From positions 186,001 through 250,000 of the forward strand of contig NZ_JAFKOK010000003.1 of NCBI RefSeq assembly GCF_017303295.1: 64,000 nt of DNA, given 5' to 3'. Below, in pieces: positions 43,253 to 53,460 of this stretch. The notes under the pieces are model-generated. The model worked only from the letters and a program-made list of their open reading frames with translations. It did not search any database and had not been told where the DNA came from. How positions within the stretch are numbered: position 1 is the first letter of the stretch; every line of letters begins with the position of its first letter. The translations under genes and the position numbers were made by a program. Source of the DNA: Rhodobacter sp. NTK016B (GTDB taxonomy: Bacteria; Pseudomonadota; Alphaproteobacteria; Rhodobacterales; Rhodobacteraceae).

Positions 43253-45415
43253 TCAGGAAATCGCCGCCTCGAACGCCCCGCGATAGAGCGCCGACAACTC
43301 GGCCAGCGGGGCCGAGGATCCGCCGACGCTGAACGTATCGCCGCCGAACTTGCCGACCGAGGTCAGCGTGACGCCGGCCGCGCTGGCCGCGACCATCAGC
43401 GCTTCGGCCCGGTCGAACGAGCAGGCGACGAGATAGCGCGCCTGATCTTCGCCGAACAGGAACTCGGTCGTCGCGGCGTCGAGGCTCACGCCGATCCCGG
43501 CGCCTTCGGCCATCTCGAAGGCCGCCAGCGCGATACCGCCATCGCCCAGATCCGTCGCGGCGCTGAACAGCGCGCGGTTGGCGCGCAGGAACTCGCCATT
43601 GCGCTTCTCAGCGTCCAGATCGACATGCGGCGCGTCGCCGTCTTCGCGGTTGAACACTTCGGCCAGAATCGCCGACTGGCCCAGATGGCCCTTGGTCTGG
43701 CCGATCACCAGCGCGAAATCGCCCAGAACGGGCTGGCCCGCGATCAGCTCGTCAAGGCTGTCGAGCAGCCCGACCGCGCCGATTGTCGGCGTGGGCAGAA
43801 TCCCGGTGCCGTCGGTTTCATTGTAGAGCGAGACGTTCCCGGACACGATCGGCATGTCCAGCGCCGCGCAGGCTTCGCCGATGCCTTTGATGGCGCCGAC
43901 GAACTGGCCCATGATCTCGGGCTTTTCGGGATTGCCGAAATTCAGGTTGTCGGTGGCGGCGAGCGGCCGCGCACCGACGGCGGTCAGGTTGCGATAGGCT
44001 TCGGCCACTGCCTGCTTGCCGCCCTCGACCGGGTTCGCCTTGACGTAGCGCGGGGTGACGTCGCTGGTGAAGGCAACGGCTTTCTGCGTGCCATGCACCC
44101 GCACCACGCCCGCGCCAAGACCCGGCACGCGCACCGTGTCGCCCATGACCATGTGGTCGTATTGCTCCCAGACCCAGGCCTTGTGGGCGTAGTTGGGGCT
44201 TGCGATCAGCGCCTTCAGCCCGTCCACCGGGTCGATCTGCGCGACCGGTTCCAGATCGGCAGCGTCGGGCGTCTCGACCCAGGGGCGGTCGTATTCCGGC
44301 GCTTCCGAGGACAGTTTCGACAGCGGCAGATCGGCCTTGATCTCGTTGCCATGCAGGATCAGAAAGCGGTCTTCGGCGATGGTTTCGCCGACGATGGCGA
44401 AATCGAGATCCCATTTCTCGAACACCGCGCGCGCTTCGGCTTCCTTTTCGGGATGCAGCACCATGAGCATCCGCTCTTGGCTTTCCGACAGCATCATCTC
44501 ATAGGCGGTCATCGCTGCTTCGCGCTGCGGCACGGCATCGAGCTGCAGCTTGACGCCCAGCTTGCCCTTGTCGCCCATCTCGACCGCCGAACAGGTCAGG
44601 CCCGCGGCCCCCATATCCTGAATCGAGATCACCGCGCCGGTCTGCATCAGCTCCAGAGTGGCTTCCATCAGGCGCTTTTCGGTGAACGGGTCGCCCACCT
44701 GAACCGTGGGGCGCTTTTCCTCGATCGTGTCGTCGAATTCGGCCGAGGCCATCGTTGCGCCGCCGACGCCGTCGCGCCCGGTCTTGGCGCCCAAATAGAC
44801 GACCGGCATGCCGACGCCCGAAGCGGCCGAGTAGAAGATCTTGTCCGCATCCGCCAGACCCGCCGCAAAGGCGTTCACAAGGCAGTTGCCGTTATAGCTG
44901 GCATGGAAGCGCACTTCACCGCCCACATTCGGCACGCCGAAGCAATTGCCGTAGCTGCCGATGCCCTCGACCACGCCCTTGACGATATGCGCGGTCTTGG
45001 GGTGGGACGGCAGGCCGAAGCTCAGCGCGTTCATCGCAGCGATGGGGCGGGCGCCCATCGTGAACACGTCGCGCAGGATGCCCCCCACGCCGGTCGCCGC
45101 GCCCTGATGGGGCTCGATATAGGACGGGTGGTTGTGGCTCTCCATCTTGAAGATCAGCGCCTGACCGTCGCCAATATCCACCACGCCCGCATTCTCGCCG
45201 GGACCACAGATCACCTGCGGGCCCGTGGTGGGCAGCGTGCGAAGCCATTTCTTCGAGGATTTGTACGAGCAATGCTCGTTCCACATGGCCGAGAAGATGC
45301 CCAGCTCGGTGAAGCTGGGTTCACGGCCGATGATCTCGAGGATGCGATCGTATTCGTCGGGCTTCAGGCCGTGGGCTGCGATCAGGTCGGGGGTGATGGC
45401 GGGCTCGGTGGTCAC
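43253..45415 (-). CDS. purL: Phosphoribosylformylglycinamidine synthase subunit II
   Basis: A 720-residue PurL of the small (PurLQS) type. It amidates FGAR to FGAM with ATP and ammonia supplied by Pur[13 protein letters not shown] near the N-terminus, [18 protein letters not shown] and [10 protein letters not shown] are family motifs. I prefer the GTG at 45415 (first residues [12 protein letters not shown]), which has GGAG upstream, over a TTG five codons earlier that overlaps that site. Confidence 0.95.
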   Translation of the reverse strand: MTTEPAITPDLIAAHGLKPDEYDRILEIIGREPSFTELGIFSAMWNEHCSYKSSKKWLRTLPTTGPQVICGPGENAGVVDIGDGQALIFKMESHNHPSYIEPHQGAATGVGGILRDVFTMGARPIAAMNALSFGLPSHPKTAHIVKGVVEGIGSYGNCFGVPNVGGEVRFHASYNGNCLVNAFAAGLADADKIFYSAASGVGMPVVYLGAKTGRDGVGGATMASAEFDDTIEEKRPTVQVGDPFTEKRLMEATLELMQTGAVISIQDMGAAGLTCSAVEMGDKGKLGVKLQLDAVPQREAAMTAYEMMLSESQERMLMVLHPEKEAEARAVFEKWDLDFAIVGETIAEDRFLILHGNEIKADLPLSKLSSEAPEYDRPWVETPDAADLEPVAQIDPVDGLKALIASPNYAHKAWVWEQYDHMVMGDTVRVPGLGAGVVRVHGTQKAVAFTSDVTPRYVKANPVEGGKQAVAEAYRNLTAVGARPLAATDNLNFGNPEKPEIMGQFVGAIKGIGEACAALDMPIVSGNVSLYNETDGTGILPTPTIGAVGLLDSLDELIAGQPVLGDFALVIGQTKGHLGQSAILAEVFNREDGDAPHVDLDAEKRNGEFLRANRALFSAATDLGDGGIALAAFEMAEGAGIGVSLDAATTEFLFGEDQARYLVACSFDRAEALMVAASAAGVTLTSVGKFGGDTFSVGGSSAPLAELSALYRGAFEAAIS

Positions 45416-45664
45416 GGGCGAGGTCTCCAATGCTTGGGGGCGTCATAGGCCAAGCGATGCCCAAGGAAAAGCGCCGCCTGTTCCCGATCCCGCCTGCCAC
45501 GGCATTTTTTCGGCTTTTTCGCCTTCCGCGCGCATCTCTGGCCCGGTGCGCCGGTCATGTCGCGTGCCGCGTCGGCTGTCGGGACGCTGTGCCTTGTAGC
45601 GACCTCGGTGTTTTCAAACTGCCCGCTTCTTGGGCGTATCCCCGAGTCGCCCTGCAGGAATGCC

Positions 45665-45692
45665 AAAAAAAAAGGCCGAGCAAAGCTCGGCC
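45665..45692 (-). terminator. Rho-independent terminator, LysR 3' region or small RNA
   Basis: GGCCGAGC-AAA-GCTCGGCC followed on the minus strand by nine uninterrupted U residues. It lies about 165 bp beyond the LysR stop codon. Confidence 0.9.
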
Positions 45693-45755
45693 CAAGTCCA
45701 ACAGGGAGGTAAAGATACATGACAGAGCCATGCATCTTGAAAACTCAAATAATCG
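45665..45755 (-). ncRNA. Candidate small RNA ending at the U9 terminator
   Basis: On the minus strand TTGAAC and TATTTG-like hexamers about 17 bp apart precede a ~90-base stretch ending at the strong hairpin. The transcript would contain an ACCUCCCU segment complementary to ribosome-binding sites, reminiscent of the CUCCUCCC small RNAs of Rhodobacter. Alternatively it is only the 3' UTR of the LysR mRNA. Confidence 0.35.
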
Positions 45756-45857
45756 AGTCGTTGCATTCGTTCAATGATTTCGTTGCTGCGCTTGCATCAT
45801 AGCCGTGATGCGTTGCATGCATGCCTCACTCAAGGCGCGCAATCTGGGGGAGAGCCA

Positions 45858-46763
45858 TCAGAGATCTGCTGCCGTCACACGTTGCTTGCGATAGGCGATC
45901 ACGCCCTCCAGAACGAAGTCGCGGAAGGCCGCGATGCGCTTGGAATGGCGCAGCTCTTCGGGATAGGCGAGGAACACCGGGACATCGGCGCTTTCCACAT
46001 CCGGCAGCACGCGCACGAGCTGCGGAAAATCCTCGGTCAGGTAATCGGGCAGAACGCCGATGCCTAGATGATTGATCACCGCCTGCAGCACGCCGAAATA
46101 GTTGTTCACCGTGAAGGTGGTGCGGATCGCATGCGTCATCAGCTCGCGCACCAGGGCCGCACCGGCCGACACCTGATGGGCATTGGCATTCTGGCAGACC
46201 AGCCGGTGACGCGCCATTTCCGGCAGCGTCTGCGGCGTGCCGTTTTCCTTCAGGTATTCGGGCGAGGCATAGAGCCGCATTTTCACGCCCATCAGCCGCT
46301 TGCGGATCAGGTCCGCCTGGCTGGGTTCTTTCATGCGGATGGCGACATCGGCTTCGCGCATGGGCAGGTCCAGAACCCGCTCTTCCAGCATCAGGTCGAT
46401 CTTCAGTTCAGGATACTTGGCGTAGAGCGAGGGCAGGCGCGGCGCCAGCCACAGCGTGCCGAAAGCGGTGGTCGAGGTGACGCGCAGTTCGCCATACACC
46501 TCTTCCTCGCTGTCGCGGATGCGCGCGGCGGCGGTGTCGAGCCGCTTGCTCATCGCCCGCGTCGCGTCGAACAGAAGCTCGCCCTGTTCGGTCAGGATCA
46601 GGCCGCGCGCGTGGCGATGGAACAGCGTCGTGCCCAGCGATTCTTCCAGACCGCGGATCTGACGGCTGACCGCAGACTGACTCAGTCCCAGCGTATCGCC
46701 GGCATGCGTGAGACTGCCCGCGTCCGCGACCGCGTGAAAAATTCGAAGTTTATCCCAATCCAT
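45858..46763 (-). CDS. LysR-family regulator (GcvA-like)
   Basis: A 301-residue regulator: N-terminal winged helix (~1-60, with SLTHAGDTLGLSQSAVSRQIR) and effector domain (~90-295). It diverges across 169 bp from the indolepyruvate oxidoreductase gene, which makes that gene a likely target. Effector unknown. Confidence 0.9.
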   Translation of the reverse strand: MDWDKLRIFHAVADAGSLTHAGDTLGLSQSAVSRQIRGLEESLGTTLFHRHARGLILTEQGELLFDATRAMSKRLDTAAARIRDSEEEVYGELRVTSTTAFGTLWLAPRLPSLYAKYPELKIDLMLEERVLDLPMREADVAIRMKEPSQADLIRKRLMGVKMRLYASPEYLKENGTPQTLPEMARHRLVCQNANAHQVSAGAALVRELMTHAIRTTFTVNNYFGVLQAVINHLGIGVLPDYLTEDFPQLVRVLPDVESADVPVFLAYPEELRHSKRIAAFRDFVLEGVIAYRKQRVTAADL

Positions 46764-46864
46764 CGCGGAAAATTCTGTTTGAGGGGCCAGCCGTGCCGTG
46801 CATGAAGGTGTCTATCGGAACGTTCTCGCCGACGAAAGCTAAGAATTCCATAGCAGGGGCTGGA

Positions 46865-46888
46865 AGGTCAGTAATTTTGACCTATAAT
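46865..46888 (+). promoter_or_regulatory. Promoter and operator of the indolepyruvate oxidoreductase gene
   Basis: AGGTCA-GTAATTT-TGACCT is a perfect 6-bp inverted repeat that abuts TATAAT (46883-46888), a consensus -10 box 44 bp before the start codon. A protein bound there would cover the core promoter. Confidence 0.55.
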
Positions 46889-46932
46889 CACGCATAGGCC
46901 AGCAAATCGGCAAGCGCTTGGGAGGGTGCACG

Positions 46933-49900
46933 ATGGGTAAGCAAACGGTGTCTCTTAACGACCGGTTCGACCTCGAGAAGTCTCCGGTATTGCTTAACGG
47001 AACGCAGGCCCTTGTCCGGCTGATGATCGCGCAGGCCGCGCGCGACCGGGCGGCGGGGCTGAACACGGCAGGCTTCGTGACCGGCTATCGCGGTTCGCCG
47101 CTGGGCGCCGTCGATCTGCAGATGCAGCGTGCGAAACCCTTTCTCGACGACGCCCATGTGAAATTTCAGGAAGGTCTGAACGAAGACCTCGCTGCGACTG
47201 CCATCTGGGGCACCCAGCAGGCCGAGCTTCGGGGCGAGGGCGCCTATGACGGGGTCTTCGCGCTGTGGTACGGCAAAGGGCCGGGCGTCGACCGCTCGGG
47301 CGACCCGATGAAACATGCCAACATGGCGGGCACCTCGCCCCAAGGCGGTGTCATCATGGCGATGGGCGACGACCATACCGGCGAATCCTCGACCGTGCTG
47401 CACCAATCCGATTGGGCGATGGTCGATGCCTATATGCCGATCGTGTCGCCCGCGGGCGTGCAGGAGATCCTCGATTACGGCCATTACGCCTATGAACTCA
47501 GCCGGTTTTCCGGGCTGTGGGTGGGCCTGAAGACGATGAAGGACACGATCGAGGCCACCGCCGTGGTCGATGCTGACCCGCACCGCATGCAATTCGTGCG
47601 TCCCGATTTCACGACGCCCGAGGGCGGGTTGAACATCCGGCTGCAGGACACGCCCGTCGCGCAGGAAGCGCGGATGATCGACTACAAGCGCTTCGCCGCC
47701 GAGGCTTTCAGCCGAGCCAACCGCATGGACAAGCGGATCTGGGGCAAGCCGGGCGCGAAGATCGGGCTGGTCGCGGCGGGCAAGAACTGGCTCGACCTCG
47801 TCCACGCGCTGGGGCTTCTGGGGCTGGATGAAGAGACCTGCGAGCGGCTTGGCATCACCACCTATAAGGTCGGTCAGACCTGGCCGTTGGACATGGAAAG
47901 CTTCCATGAATGGGCCGAGGATCTGGATCTGATCATCTGCGTCGAGGAAAAGCGCAAGCTGATCGAGGTGCAGATCAAGGAAGCGATTTTCGACGACCGC
48001 CGGGGCCGCCGCGTTTACGGCTGGTACAAGGGCGGCGCCGGGGGGCGGCATTCGGAGGAGCTATTCCCGACCCGCTACGCACTTGATCCGGTGATGATCG
48101 CCGAGAAGTTGGGTGGCATTTTCCTTGAGGAAGGCTGCGACAGCGAGACGATTCGCACAGGGCTTGAACGGATGGCCGAAACCCGCCGCGCCGACAACGC
48201 CCCCGATATCGCGCAGCGCACGCCGTGGTTCTGCTCGGGCTGCCCGCATAACAGCTCGACCAAGGTGCCCGAGGGCAGCCGCGCCTATGCCGGCATCGGG
48301 TGCCATTACATGGTGCAATGGATGGACCGCTCAACGCAGGGCTTTACCCATATGGGCGGCGAGGGCGCAAACTGGATCGGCGAAAGCCTGTTCTCGCATC
48401 GCGGCCATGTTTTCCAGAATCTCGGCGACGGCACCTATAACCATTCGGGCGTGCAGGCGATCCGCGCGGCCTTGGCCGCCGGAACGACGATCACCTACAA
48501 GATCCTCTTCAACGACGCGGTCGCCATGACGGGCGGTCAGCGTAACGAAGGCGGGCTTACCGCCTATCAGATCGCGCGCGAGATCGTGGCAATGGGCGTC
48601 AAACCCGTCGTGGTCGTCTATGACGAGAAGGAAGAGATCGACCTGTCGCAATTCCCGTCCGATGTCGAGAAGGTCGAGCGCGCGGATCTGATGTCGGTGC
48701 AGGACCGTCTGGCGGACACCAAGGGCGTCTCGGCGCTGATCTATGTCCAGACCTGCGCCGCCGAAAAGCGCCGCCGTCGCAAGCGTGGGCAATTTCCCGA
48801 TCCCGACCGCCGGGTCTTTATCAACACCGATGTTTGCGAAGGGTGCGGCGATTGCGGTGTGCAGTCGAACTGCGTGTCGATCGTGCCGGTGGAAACCGAA
48901 CTGGGCCGCAAGCGCGCCATCGACCAGTCGTCGTGCAACAAGGATTTCAGCTGCCTCAAGGGCTTCTGCCCGTCTTTTGTCACGCTCGAAGGGGCCACGG
49001 TGAAGAAGTCCGCGACCCAGGCGCTGGATCTGCCGGATCTGCCAGACCCCGAACTGCCCGCGATCACCGGGACCCATAACGTCGTGATCACCGGCGTCGG
49101 CGGCACCGGCGTGGTGACGGTGGGCGCCGTCATGGCGCAGGCCGCGCAGATCGACGGCAAGGGCGCGGGCATGATGGAGATGGCGGGCCTCGCCCAGAAG
49201 GGCGGCGCCGTGCATATCCATCTGCGTCTGGCGAACAGGCCCGAGGATATCAGCGCCGTGCGCGTCGCGGTGGGCGAAGCCGATGCCGTGATCGGCGGCG
49301 ATCTGGTGGTGACGGCGGGTGCGAAGACCGTGGGCCTGATGACCACCGGGCGCACCGGCGCTGTCGTCAACAGCCACGAGATCATCACCGGCGCTTTCAC
49401 GCGGGACACGGAATTCCGGCTTCCGGTCCGCGATTTGCAGGTCTCTCTTGAAGCGCGGTTGCGTGAAGGTCTGACAATGTTCGACGCGTCGGAACTGTCG
49501 CGTCTGTTGCTGGGCGACTCGATCTATTCCAACATGATGGTCTTGGGCGGTGCGTGGCAGATGGGGCTGATCCCGCTGTCGGGCGAGTCGATCCGCGAAG
49601 CGATCCGCCTCAACAAGGCCGCCGTCGAGGGCAATTTGCGCGCCTTCGATATCGGTCGCTGGGCAGCGCTGCACCCTGAGGATGCCGCGCGCGTGATCGA
49701 ACCCGCCGATACGGCCAGCGTGCCGGTCGATCCGGTCGCCTATCGCGAGGCGCGGCTGGTCGCGTATCAGGGCAAGCGTCTGGCCAAGCGGTTCCGCAAG
49801 CTGGTCGACCGGGTCGAAGACAAGCCGCTGCGCGAGGCCGTCGCCAAGGGCTATTTCAAGCTTCTGGCCTACAAGGACGAATACGAAGTCGCGCGGCTGC

Positions 49901-50346
49901 ATCTGGCGACCGAGGCCAAGGCGCGCGAAACGTTTGACGGCGATTTCGTGATGAAATTCCATCTCGCGCCGCCGATCATGACCGGCAAGGATTCGCAGGG
50001 ACGCCCCAAGAAGCGTGAATTCGGGCCGTGGATGATGTCGGGCTTCCGTATGCTGGCGAAGATGAAGGGCCTGCGCGGCACGCCCTTCGACCCGTTCGGT
50101 TATTCGTCCGAGCGCAAGATGGAACGCAGCCTTATCAAGCAGTTCGAAGGCGACATGCAGGCGGTTCTGCCCAAGCTCGCGCCTGAGACGCGGGATCTGA
50201 TCCTTGAACTGGCGATGCTGCCGCTGTCCATTCGCGGCTACGGTCCCGTCAAGGAAGCCAATGAACGCGCAGCGGCGAAACGGCGCGAGGAACTGCTTGC
50301 CGCGATCGCCTCGGGCGGCACGCCCACGCGCATGGCCGCCGAGTAA
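46933..50346 (+). CDS. Indolepyruvate ferredoxin oxidoreductase (fused alpha/beta/gamma)
   Basis: A 1137-residue thiamine-diphosphate enzyme that decarboxylates aryl 2-oxoacids to acyl-CoA, passing electrons to ferredoxin. The N-terminal part (~1-400) is the ThDP-binding pyrimidine-type domain, ~400-620 the diphosphate domain, then cysteines CEGCGDCGVQSNC (~636) and CNKDFSCLKGFC (~665) for a [4Fe-4S] cluster. The gamma domain starts at TGVGGTGVVTVGA. This single-polypeptide form is usual in Proteobacteria. ATG 46933 follows GGGAGGG. Confidence 0.93.
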   Translation: MGKQTVSLNDRFDLEKSPVLLNGTQALVRLMIAQAARDRAAGLNTAGFVTGYRGSPLGAVDLQMQRAKPFLDDAHVKFQEGLNEDLAATAIWGTQQAELRGEGAYDGVFALWYGKGPGVDRSGDPMKHANMAGTSPQGGVIMAMGDDHTGESSTVLHQSDWAMVDAYMPIVSPAGVQEILDYGHYAYELSRFSGLWVGLKTMKDTIEATAVVDADPHRMQFVRPDFTTPEGGLNIRLQDTPVAQEARMIDYKRFAAEAFSRANRMDKRIWGKPGAKIGLVAAGKNWLDLVHALGLLGLDEETCERLGITTYKVGQTWPLDMESFHEWAEDLDLIICVEEKRKLIEVQIKEAIFDDRRGRRVYGWYKGGAGGRHSEELFPTRYALDPVMIAEKLGGIFLEEGCDSETIRTGLERMAETRRADNAPDIAQRTPWFCSGCPHNSSTKVPEGSRAYAGIGCHYMVQWMDRSTQGFTHMGGEGANWIGESLFSHRGHVFQNLGDGTYNHSGVQAIRAALAAGTTITYKILFNDAVAMTGGQRNEGGLTAYQIAREIVAMGVKPVVVVYDEKEEIDLSQFPSDVEKVERADLMSVQDRLADTKGVSALIYVQTCAAEKRRRRKRGQFPDPDRRVFINTDVCEGCGDCGVQSNCVSIVPVETELGRKRAIDQSSCNKDFSCLKGFCPSFVTLEGATVKKSATQALDLPDLPDPELPAITGTHNVVITGVGGTGVVTVGAVMAQAAQIDGKGAGMMEMAGLAQKGGAVHIHLRLANRPEDISAVRVAVGEADAVIGGDLVVTAGAKTVGLMTTGRTGAVVNSHEIITGAFTRDTEFRLPVRDLQVSLEARLREGLTMFDASELSRLLLGDSIYSNMMVLGGAWQMGLIPLSGESIREAIRLNKAAVEGNLRAFDIGRWAALHPEDAARVIEPADTASVPVDPVAYREARLVAYQGKRLAKRFRKLVDRVEDKPLREAVAKGYFKLLAYKDEYEVARLHLATEAKARETFDGDFVMKFHLAPPIMTGKDSQGRPKKREFGPWMMSGFRMLAKMKGLRGTPFDPFGYSSERKMERSLIKQFEGDMQAVLPKLAPETRDLILELAMLPLSIRGYGPVKEANERAAAKRREELLAAIASGGTPTRMAAE

Positions 50347-50369
50347 CGCCAGCCCGTGACGAAGAGAGA

Positions 50370-50401
50370 AACGGCGACGCCCTCGCGGCGTCGCCGTTTT
50401 G
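50370..50401 (+). terminator. Terminator of the indolepyruvate oxidoreductase gene
   Basis: AACGGCGACGCC and GGCGTCGCCGTT pair around CTCGC and are followed by TTTTG. Confidence 0.88.
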
Positions 50402-50445
50402 TCATTCGGCGCTGATAGGACAGGCCAACCGCACGAGGTCTGCCC

Positions 50446-51381
50446 ATGTCCTTCGCCATCATCGATCCGCCCCTGCCGCCATTCCCCAAGCGCCGCCGTA
50501 TGCGGCCCGCGGCCGGTGCCGCGCGCGAGATCACCTATGCCCATTCCGCCGCCACGCCGCTTGGCCGGGCGATGATCCGCAGTGTCGAGAACGCGACGGG
50601 CCGCGCGTCACTCTTGCGCCGGGCCGAGGGCTATGGAGACGAGGTCGCCGCGGGTCGTGACTTCTGGCGCGTGATGATGGAGCGCTTCGGCCTGCGGCTC
50701 GACATATTGCGCGGCTCGCTCGACACGATGCCCGCGATCGGGCCGCTGGTCGTGGTCTCGAACCACCCGTTCGGCATCCTCGACGGGCTGGTGATGGGGC
50801 ATATCCTGTCGGCGGTCAGGGGCGGGGATTTCCGCATTGTTGCGCATCAGGTCTTCGACAAGGCTCCGGATGTGAACCGCGCGATCCTGCCCATCGATTT
50901 CTCCGGCAGCCGTGACGCACAGGCACGCAACATCGCCACGCGCGCCGAGGCGATCCGCTATCTGAAGGCCGGCGGCGCCGTCGGCATCTTTCCCGGCGGG
51001 ACGGTCGCCACCGGCGCCACGCCGCTTGCCCCCGCCCGCGATCCGCTGTGGCGTAACTTTACCGCCAAGATGGTCACGCAATCAGGCGCCACCATCGTCC
51101 CGCTGTGGTTCGAGGGCCAGAACAGCCGCCTGTTCCAGCTATCGAGCCATCTGCACTATTCCCTGCGCATGGCGCTTCTGGTGCGCGAATTCGCCGCGCG
51201 GACGGATCGGCCGGTGCGGCTGGCTGTGGGCGGCCCGATCCCGCATCAGGAAGTCGCGAGCGCGGCGCAAACCCCCAAAGAGGTGATGGATTTCCTGCGC
51301 CGCAAGACGTATGACTTATCGTCAAATCCCTCGGACTGGGCCCGGCTGGGCCACGAATTCGAGGATACGTATCGGCGATAG
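50446..51381 (+). CDS. PlsC-like lysophospholipid acyltransferase family protein
   Basis: A 311-residue membrane-associated acyltransferase. The catalytic motif is [10 protein letters not shown], a longer-spaced HX5D version of the usual HX4D, and FPGGTVATG is the glycerophosphate-binding block. Such proteins are related to OlsA/hemolysin-type acyltransferases, so ornithine lipid or phospholipid synthesis is likely; the exact acceptor is not clear. It ends 8 bp before murI. Confidence 0.85.
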   Translation: MSFAIIDPPLPPFPKRRRMRPAAGAAREITYAHSAATPLGRAMIRSVENATGRASLLRRAEGYGDEVAAGRDFWRVMMERFGLRLDILRGSLDTMPAIGPLVVVSNHPFGILDGLVMGHILSAVRGGDFRIVAHQVFDKAPDVNRAILPIDFSGSRDAQARNIATRAEAIRYLKAGGAVGIFPGGTVATGATPLAPARDPLWRNFTAKMVTQSGATIVPLWFEGQNSRLFQLSSHLHYSLRMALLVREFAARTDRPVRLAVGGPIPHQEVASAAQTPKEVMDFLRRKTYDLSSNPSDWARLGHEFEDTYRR

Positions 51382-51389
51382 AGGCTCAG

Positions 51390-52202
51390 ATGGCAGTAGG
51401 CGTGTTCGATTCAGGGCTGGGCGGGCTCACGGTTCTGGATGCGCTGAACAAGCGTCTGCCCGATGTGCCCTTCGTCTATTACGGCGATAACGCCAATACC
51501 CCGTACGGCACCCGCGACGCCGAGGATATCTATCAGCTCACCACCAAGGGCGTGCAGCGGCTGTTCGAAGAAGGCTGCGATCTGGTCATTCTGGCCTGCA
51601 ACACTGCCTCGGCGGCGGCTTTGCGGCGGATGCAGGAAAGCTGGATCCCCGAGAACAAGCGCGTGCTGGGCGTCTTCGTGCCCCTGATCGAATCGCTGAC
51701 CGAACGGCAATGGGGAGACAACTCGCCCCCGCGCGAGGTGGCGGTGAAGCATGTGGCGCTGTTCGCCACGCCCGCCACCGTGGCCAGCCGCGCCTTCCAG
51801 CGCGAACTCGCTTTCCGCGCCATTGGTGTCGATGTCGAAGCGCAGCCCTGCGGCGGCGTGGTCGACGCGATCGAACAGGGCGACATGATCCTGGCCGAGG
51901 CGCTGGTTCACAGCCATGTCGAGGCGCTGCACCGCCGGATGCCCAATCCCGAAGCGGCGGTTCTGGGCTGCACGCATTACCCGCTGATGGAAGACGCGTT
52001 CCGCGCGGCGCTTGGTCCCGATGTCTCGGTGTATTCGCAGCCCGAGCTGGTCGCGGCGAGCCTTGACGATTACCTCAAGCGCCATCCCGAGATGGTGGGC
52101 GAGGGGCGCGAAAGCGCCTTCCTGACCACCGGCGACCCGGCTGCGGTGGGCCGCAAGGCCACCCAGTTCCTGCGTCGTCGGATCCCGTTCAGCGCGGCCT
52201 GA
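51390..52202 (+). CDS. murI: Glutamate racemase
   Basis: A 270-residue racemase supplying D-glutamate for peptidoglycan. [11 protein letters not shown] at the N-terminus, first catalytic cysteine in [12 protein letters not shown], and second in LGCTHYPLM. Length is typical. It follows the acyltransferase by 8 bp and is probably co-transcribed with it. Confidence 0.95.
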   Translation: MAVGVFDSGLGGLTVLDALNKRLPDVPFVYYGDNANTPYGTRDAEDIYQLTTKGVQRLFEEGCDLVILACNTASAAALRRMQESWIPENKRVLGVFVPLIESLTERQWGDNSPPREVAVKHVALFATPATVASRAFQRELAFRAIGVDVEAQPCGGVVDAIEQGDMILAEALVHSHVEALHRRMPNPEAAVLGCTHYPLMEDAFRAALGPDVSVYSQPELVAASLDDYLKRHPEMVGEGRESAFLTTGDPAAVGRKATQFLRRRIPFSAA

Positions 52203-52288
52203 TGCGGCATTCGGCCCGATTGCGCCACGGGTCGCGAATGCTTAGCTGATGCCGATATGACCAACGAGCGAGCGATCGGAGCAAGCCC

Positions 52289-52795
52289 ATGGCCGGTATG
52301 AAGAGCCTCAAGAAGACCCGCCGCGTGCAGATCATCGTCGTGGCCGCCGTGGCGCTGGCGCTCAGCACCGGTCTGATCGGGTTCGCTATGCGCGACGGTA
52401 TCAATTTCTTCCGCTCACCCAGTCAGGTGATGGCCGAGCCGCCCGCCGCGAACGAGGTGTTTCGTCTCGGCGGCATGGTCGAGGTGGGATCGATCGTGCG
52501 CGGGCAGGGCGAAACCGTCTCGTTCCGCGTCACCGATTTCTGCGAATCCGTGCCCGTGACCTTTCGCGGTATCCTTCCCGACCTGTTCGGCGAGAACGAA
52601 GGCACCGTCGCCACCGGCAGTCTGGTCAATGGCGTGTTCGAAGCGTCCGAGATCCTCGCCAAGCATGACGAGACTTACATGCCCCGCGAGGTCGCCGATG
52701 CGGTGGGCGTCGAAGGCAGCCCCAACGCCGCCGCCAATGCCCCGGAATGCGAATATCACGGCGAGACTTACGCAACGTCCGCCCGCGATACCTGA
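52289..52795 (+). CDS. ccmE: Cytochrome c maturation haem chaperone CcmE
   Basis: A 168-residue protein: N-terminal transmembrane anchor (~13-33), then a periplasmic OB-fold domain. The haem-binding motif is KHDETYM with H126 and Y130 (HxxxY). CcmE receives haem from CcmC and delivers it to apocytochrome c through CcmF. No other ccm gene lies in the window, which is common in alphaproteobacteria. Confidence 0.93.
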   Translation: MAGMKSLKKTRRVQIIVVAAVALALSTGLIGFAMRDGINFFRSPSQVMAEPPAANEVFRLGGMVEVGSIVRGQGETVSFRVTDFCESVPVTFRGILPDLFGENEGTVATGSLVNGVFEASEILAKHDETYMPREVADAVGVEGSPNAAANAPECEYHGETYATSARDT

Positions 52796-52848
52796 TCTCA
52801 GCCTTTCCGCCGCCACTCTCGCACCGTCTGCAGTGACGGGAGAACGCC

Positions 52849-53460
52849 ATGCGCGATGTGCGAGAGCTGGCCGAAGAGATCGTCGCCCGCGAGGGCGGCT
52901 TCGTGAACGATCCCAACGATCCGGGCGGGGCCACGAATTTCGGCGTCACCATCCATACGATGCGGCGGCTGGGGCTGGATCTGAATGACGACGGCGCGGT
53001 CGACGAGGCCGATGTACGCGCGCTCAGCCGCGAACAGGCCGTGGCGATCTTCTTGCAGCATTACTATCACGGGCCCGGTCTGGCCGGTCTGCCCGATGCG
53101 CTGCAGCCGGGCGTGTTCGACATGTATGTCAATGCGGGCAGCAACGCCGTGCGCATCCTGCAGCGGCTGTTGAATGCGATGGGCTTCGATCTGGTCGTCG
53201 ACGGGGCCATCGGCCCGCTGACGCTTGCCGCCGCGCGCGAAGCCGCCGACCTGGCCCCCGACCACATCGCCGATGCCTACGGGATTGCCCGGCGCGATTA
53301 TTACTACGCACTGGCCGACCGCCGCCCGGCTTCGCGCCGCTATGCGCGCCGGCGCGACGGTGGCAAGGGGGGCTGGATCATCCGGGCCGAGGAATTCATC
53401 GCGCCGCGCTTTCATCTGAGCGAGGCCGAGCATCGTGAAAGGGTGGCGGCATGGGGCTGA
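52849..53460 (+). CDS. GTA-type endolysin, GH108 lysozyme-like
   Basis: A 203-residue muramidase-like protein. REGGFVNDPNDPGG at the N-terminus has the catalytic glutamate of GH108; the C-terminal half (~95-185) carries the peptidoglycan-binding part with VDGAIGPLT. An EF-hand-like loop, D44-L-N-D-D-G-A-V-D-E-A-D55, is inserted in the domain. In Rhodobacter capsulatus such an endolysin, unlinked to the main GTA cluster, lyses cells to release gene transfer agent particles. It overlaps the holin gene by 10 bp. GGGAG precedes the ATG. Confidence 0.87.
   Translation: MRDVRELAEEIVAREGGFVNDPNDPGGATNFGVTIHTMRRLGLDLNDDGAVDEADVRALSREQAVAIFLQHYYHGPGLAGLPDALQPGVFDMYVNAGSNAVRILQRLLNAMGFDLVVDGAIGPLTLAAAREAADLAPDHIADAYGIARRDYYYALADRRPASRRYARRRDGGKGGWIIRAEEFIAPRFHLSEAEHRERVAAWG

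Larger units (their letters stand above)
45416..45857. other. Intergenic region between purL and the LysR gene
   Basis: 442 bp without a convincing gene. It holds the purL promoter region, a strong minus-strand terminator (45665-45692) and, just upstream of it on the minus strand, a possible small RNA. A 27-codon frame on the plus strand (ATG 45720, with GGGAGG upstream) is listed in the findings. Confidence 0.6.

Noticed and set aside
42944-45448. 834-codon open frame on the plus strand opposite purL
   Set aside because: Its residues are Arg/His/Gly/Asp-rich with no family resemblance; purL on the other strand is unmistakable. High GC favours such shadow frames.
48331-50544. 737-codon minus-strand frame opposite the indolepyruvate oxidoreductase
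   Set aside because: Antisense shadow without motif or start signal.
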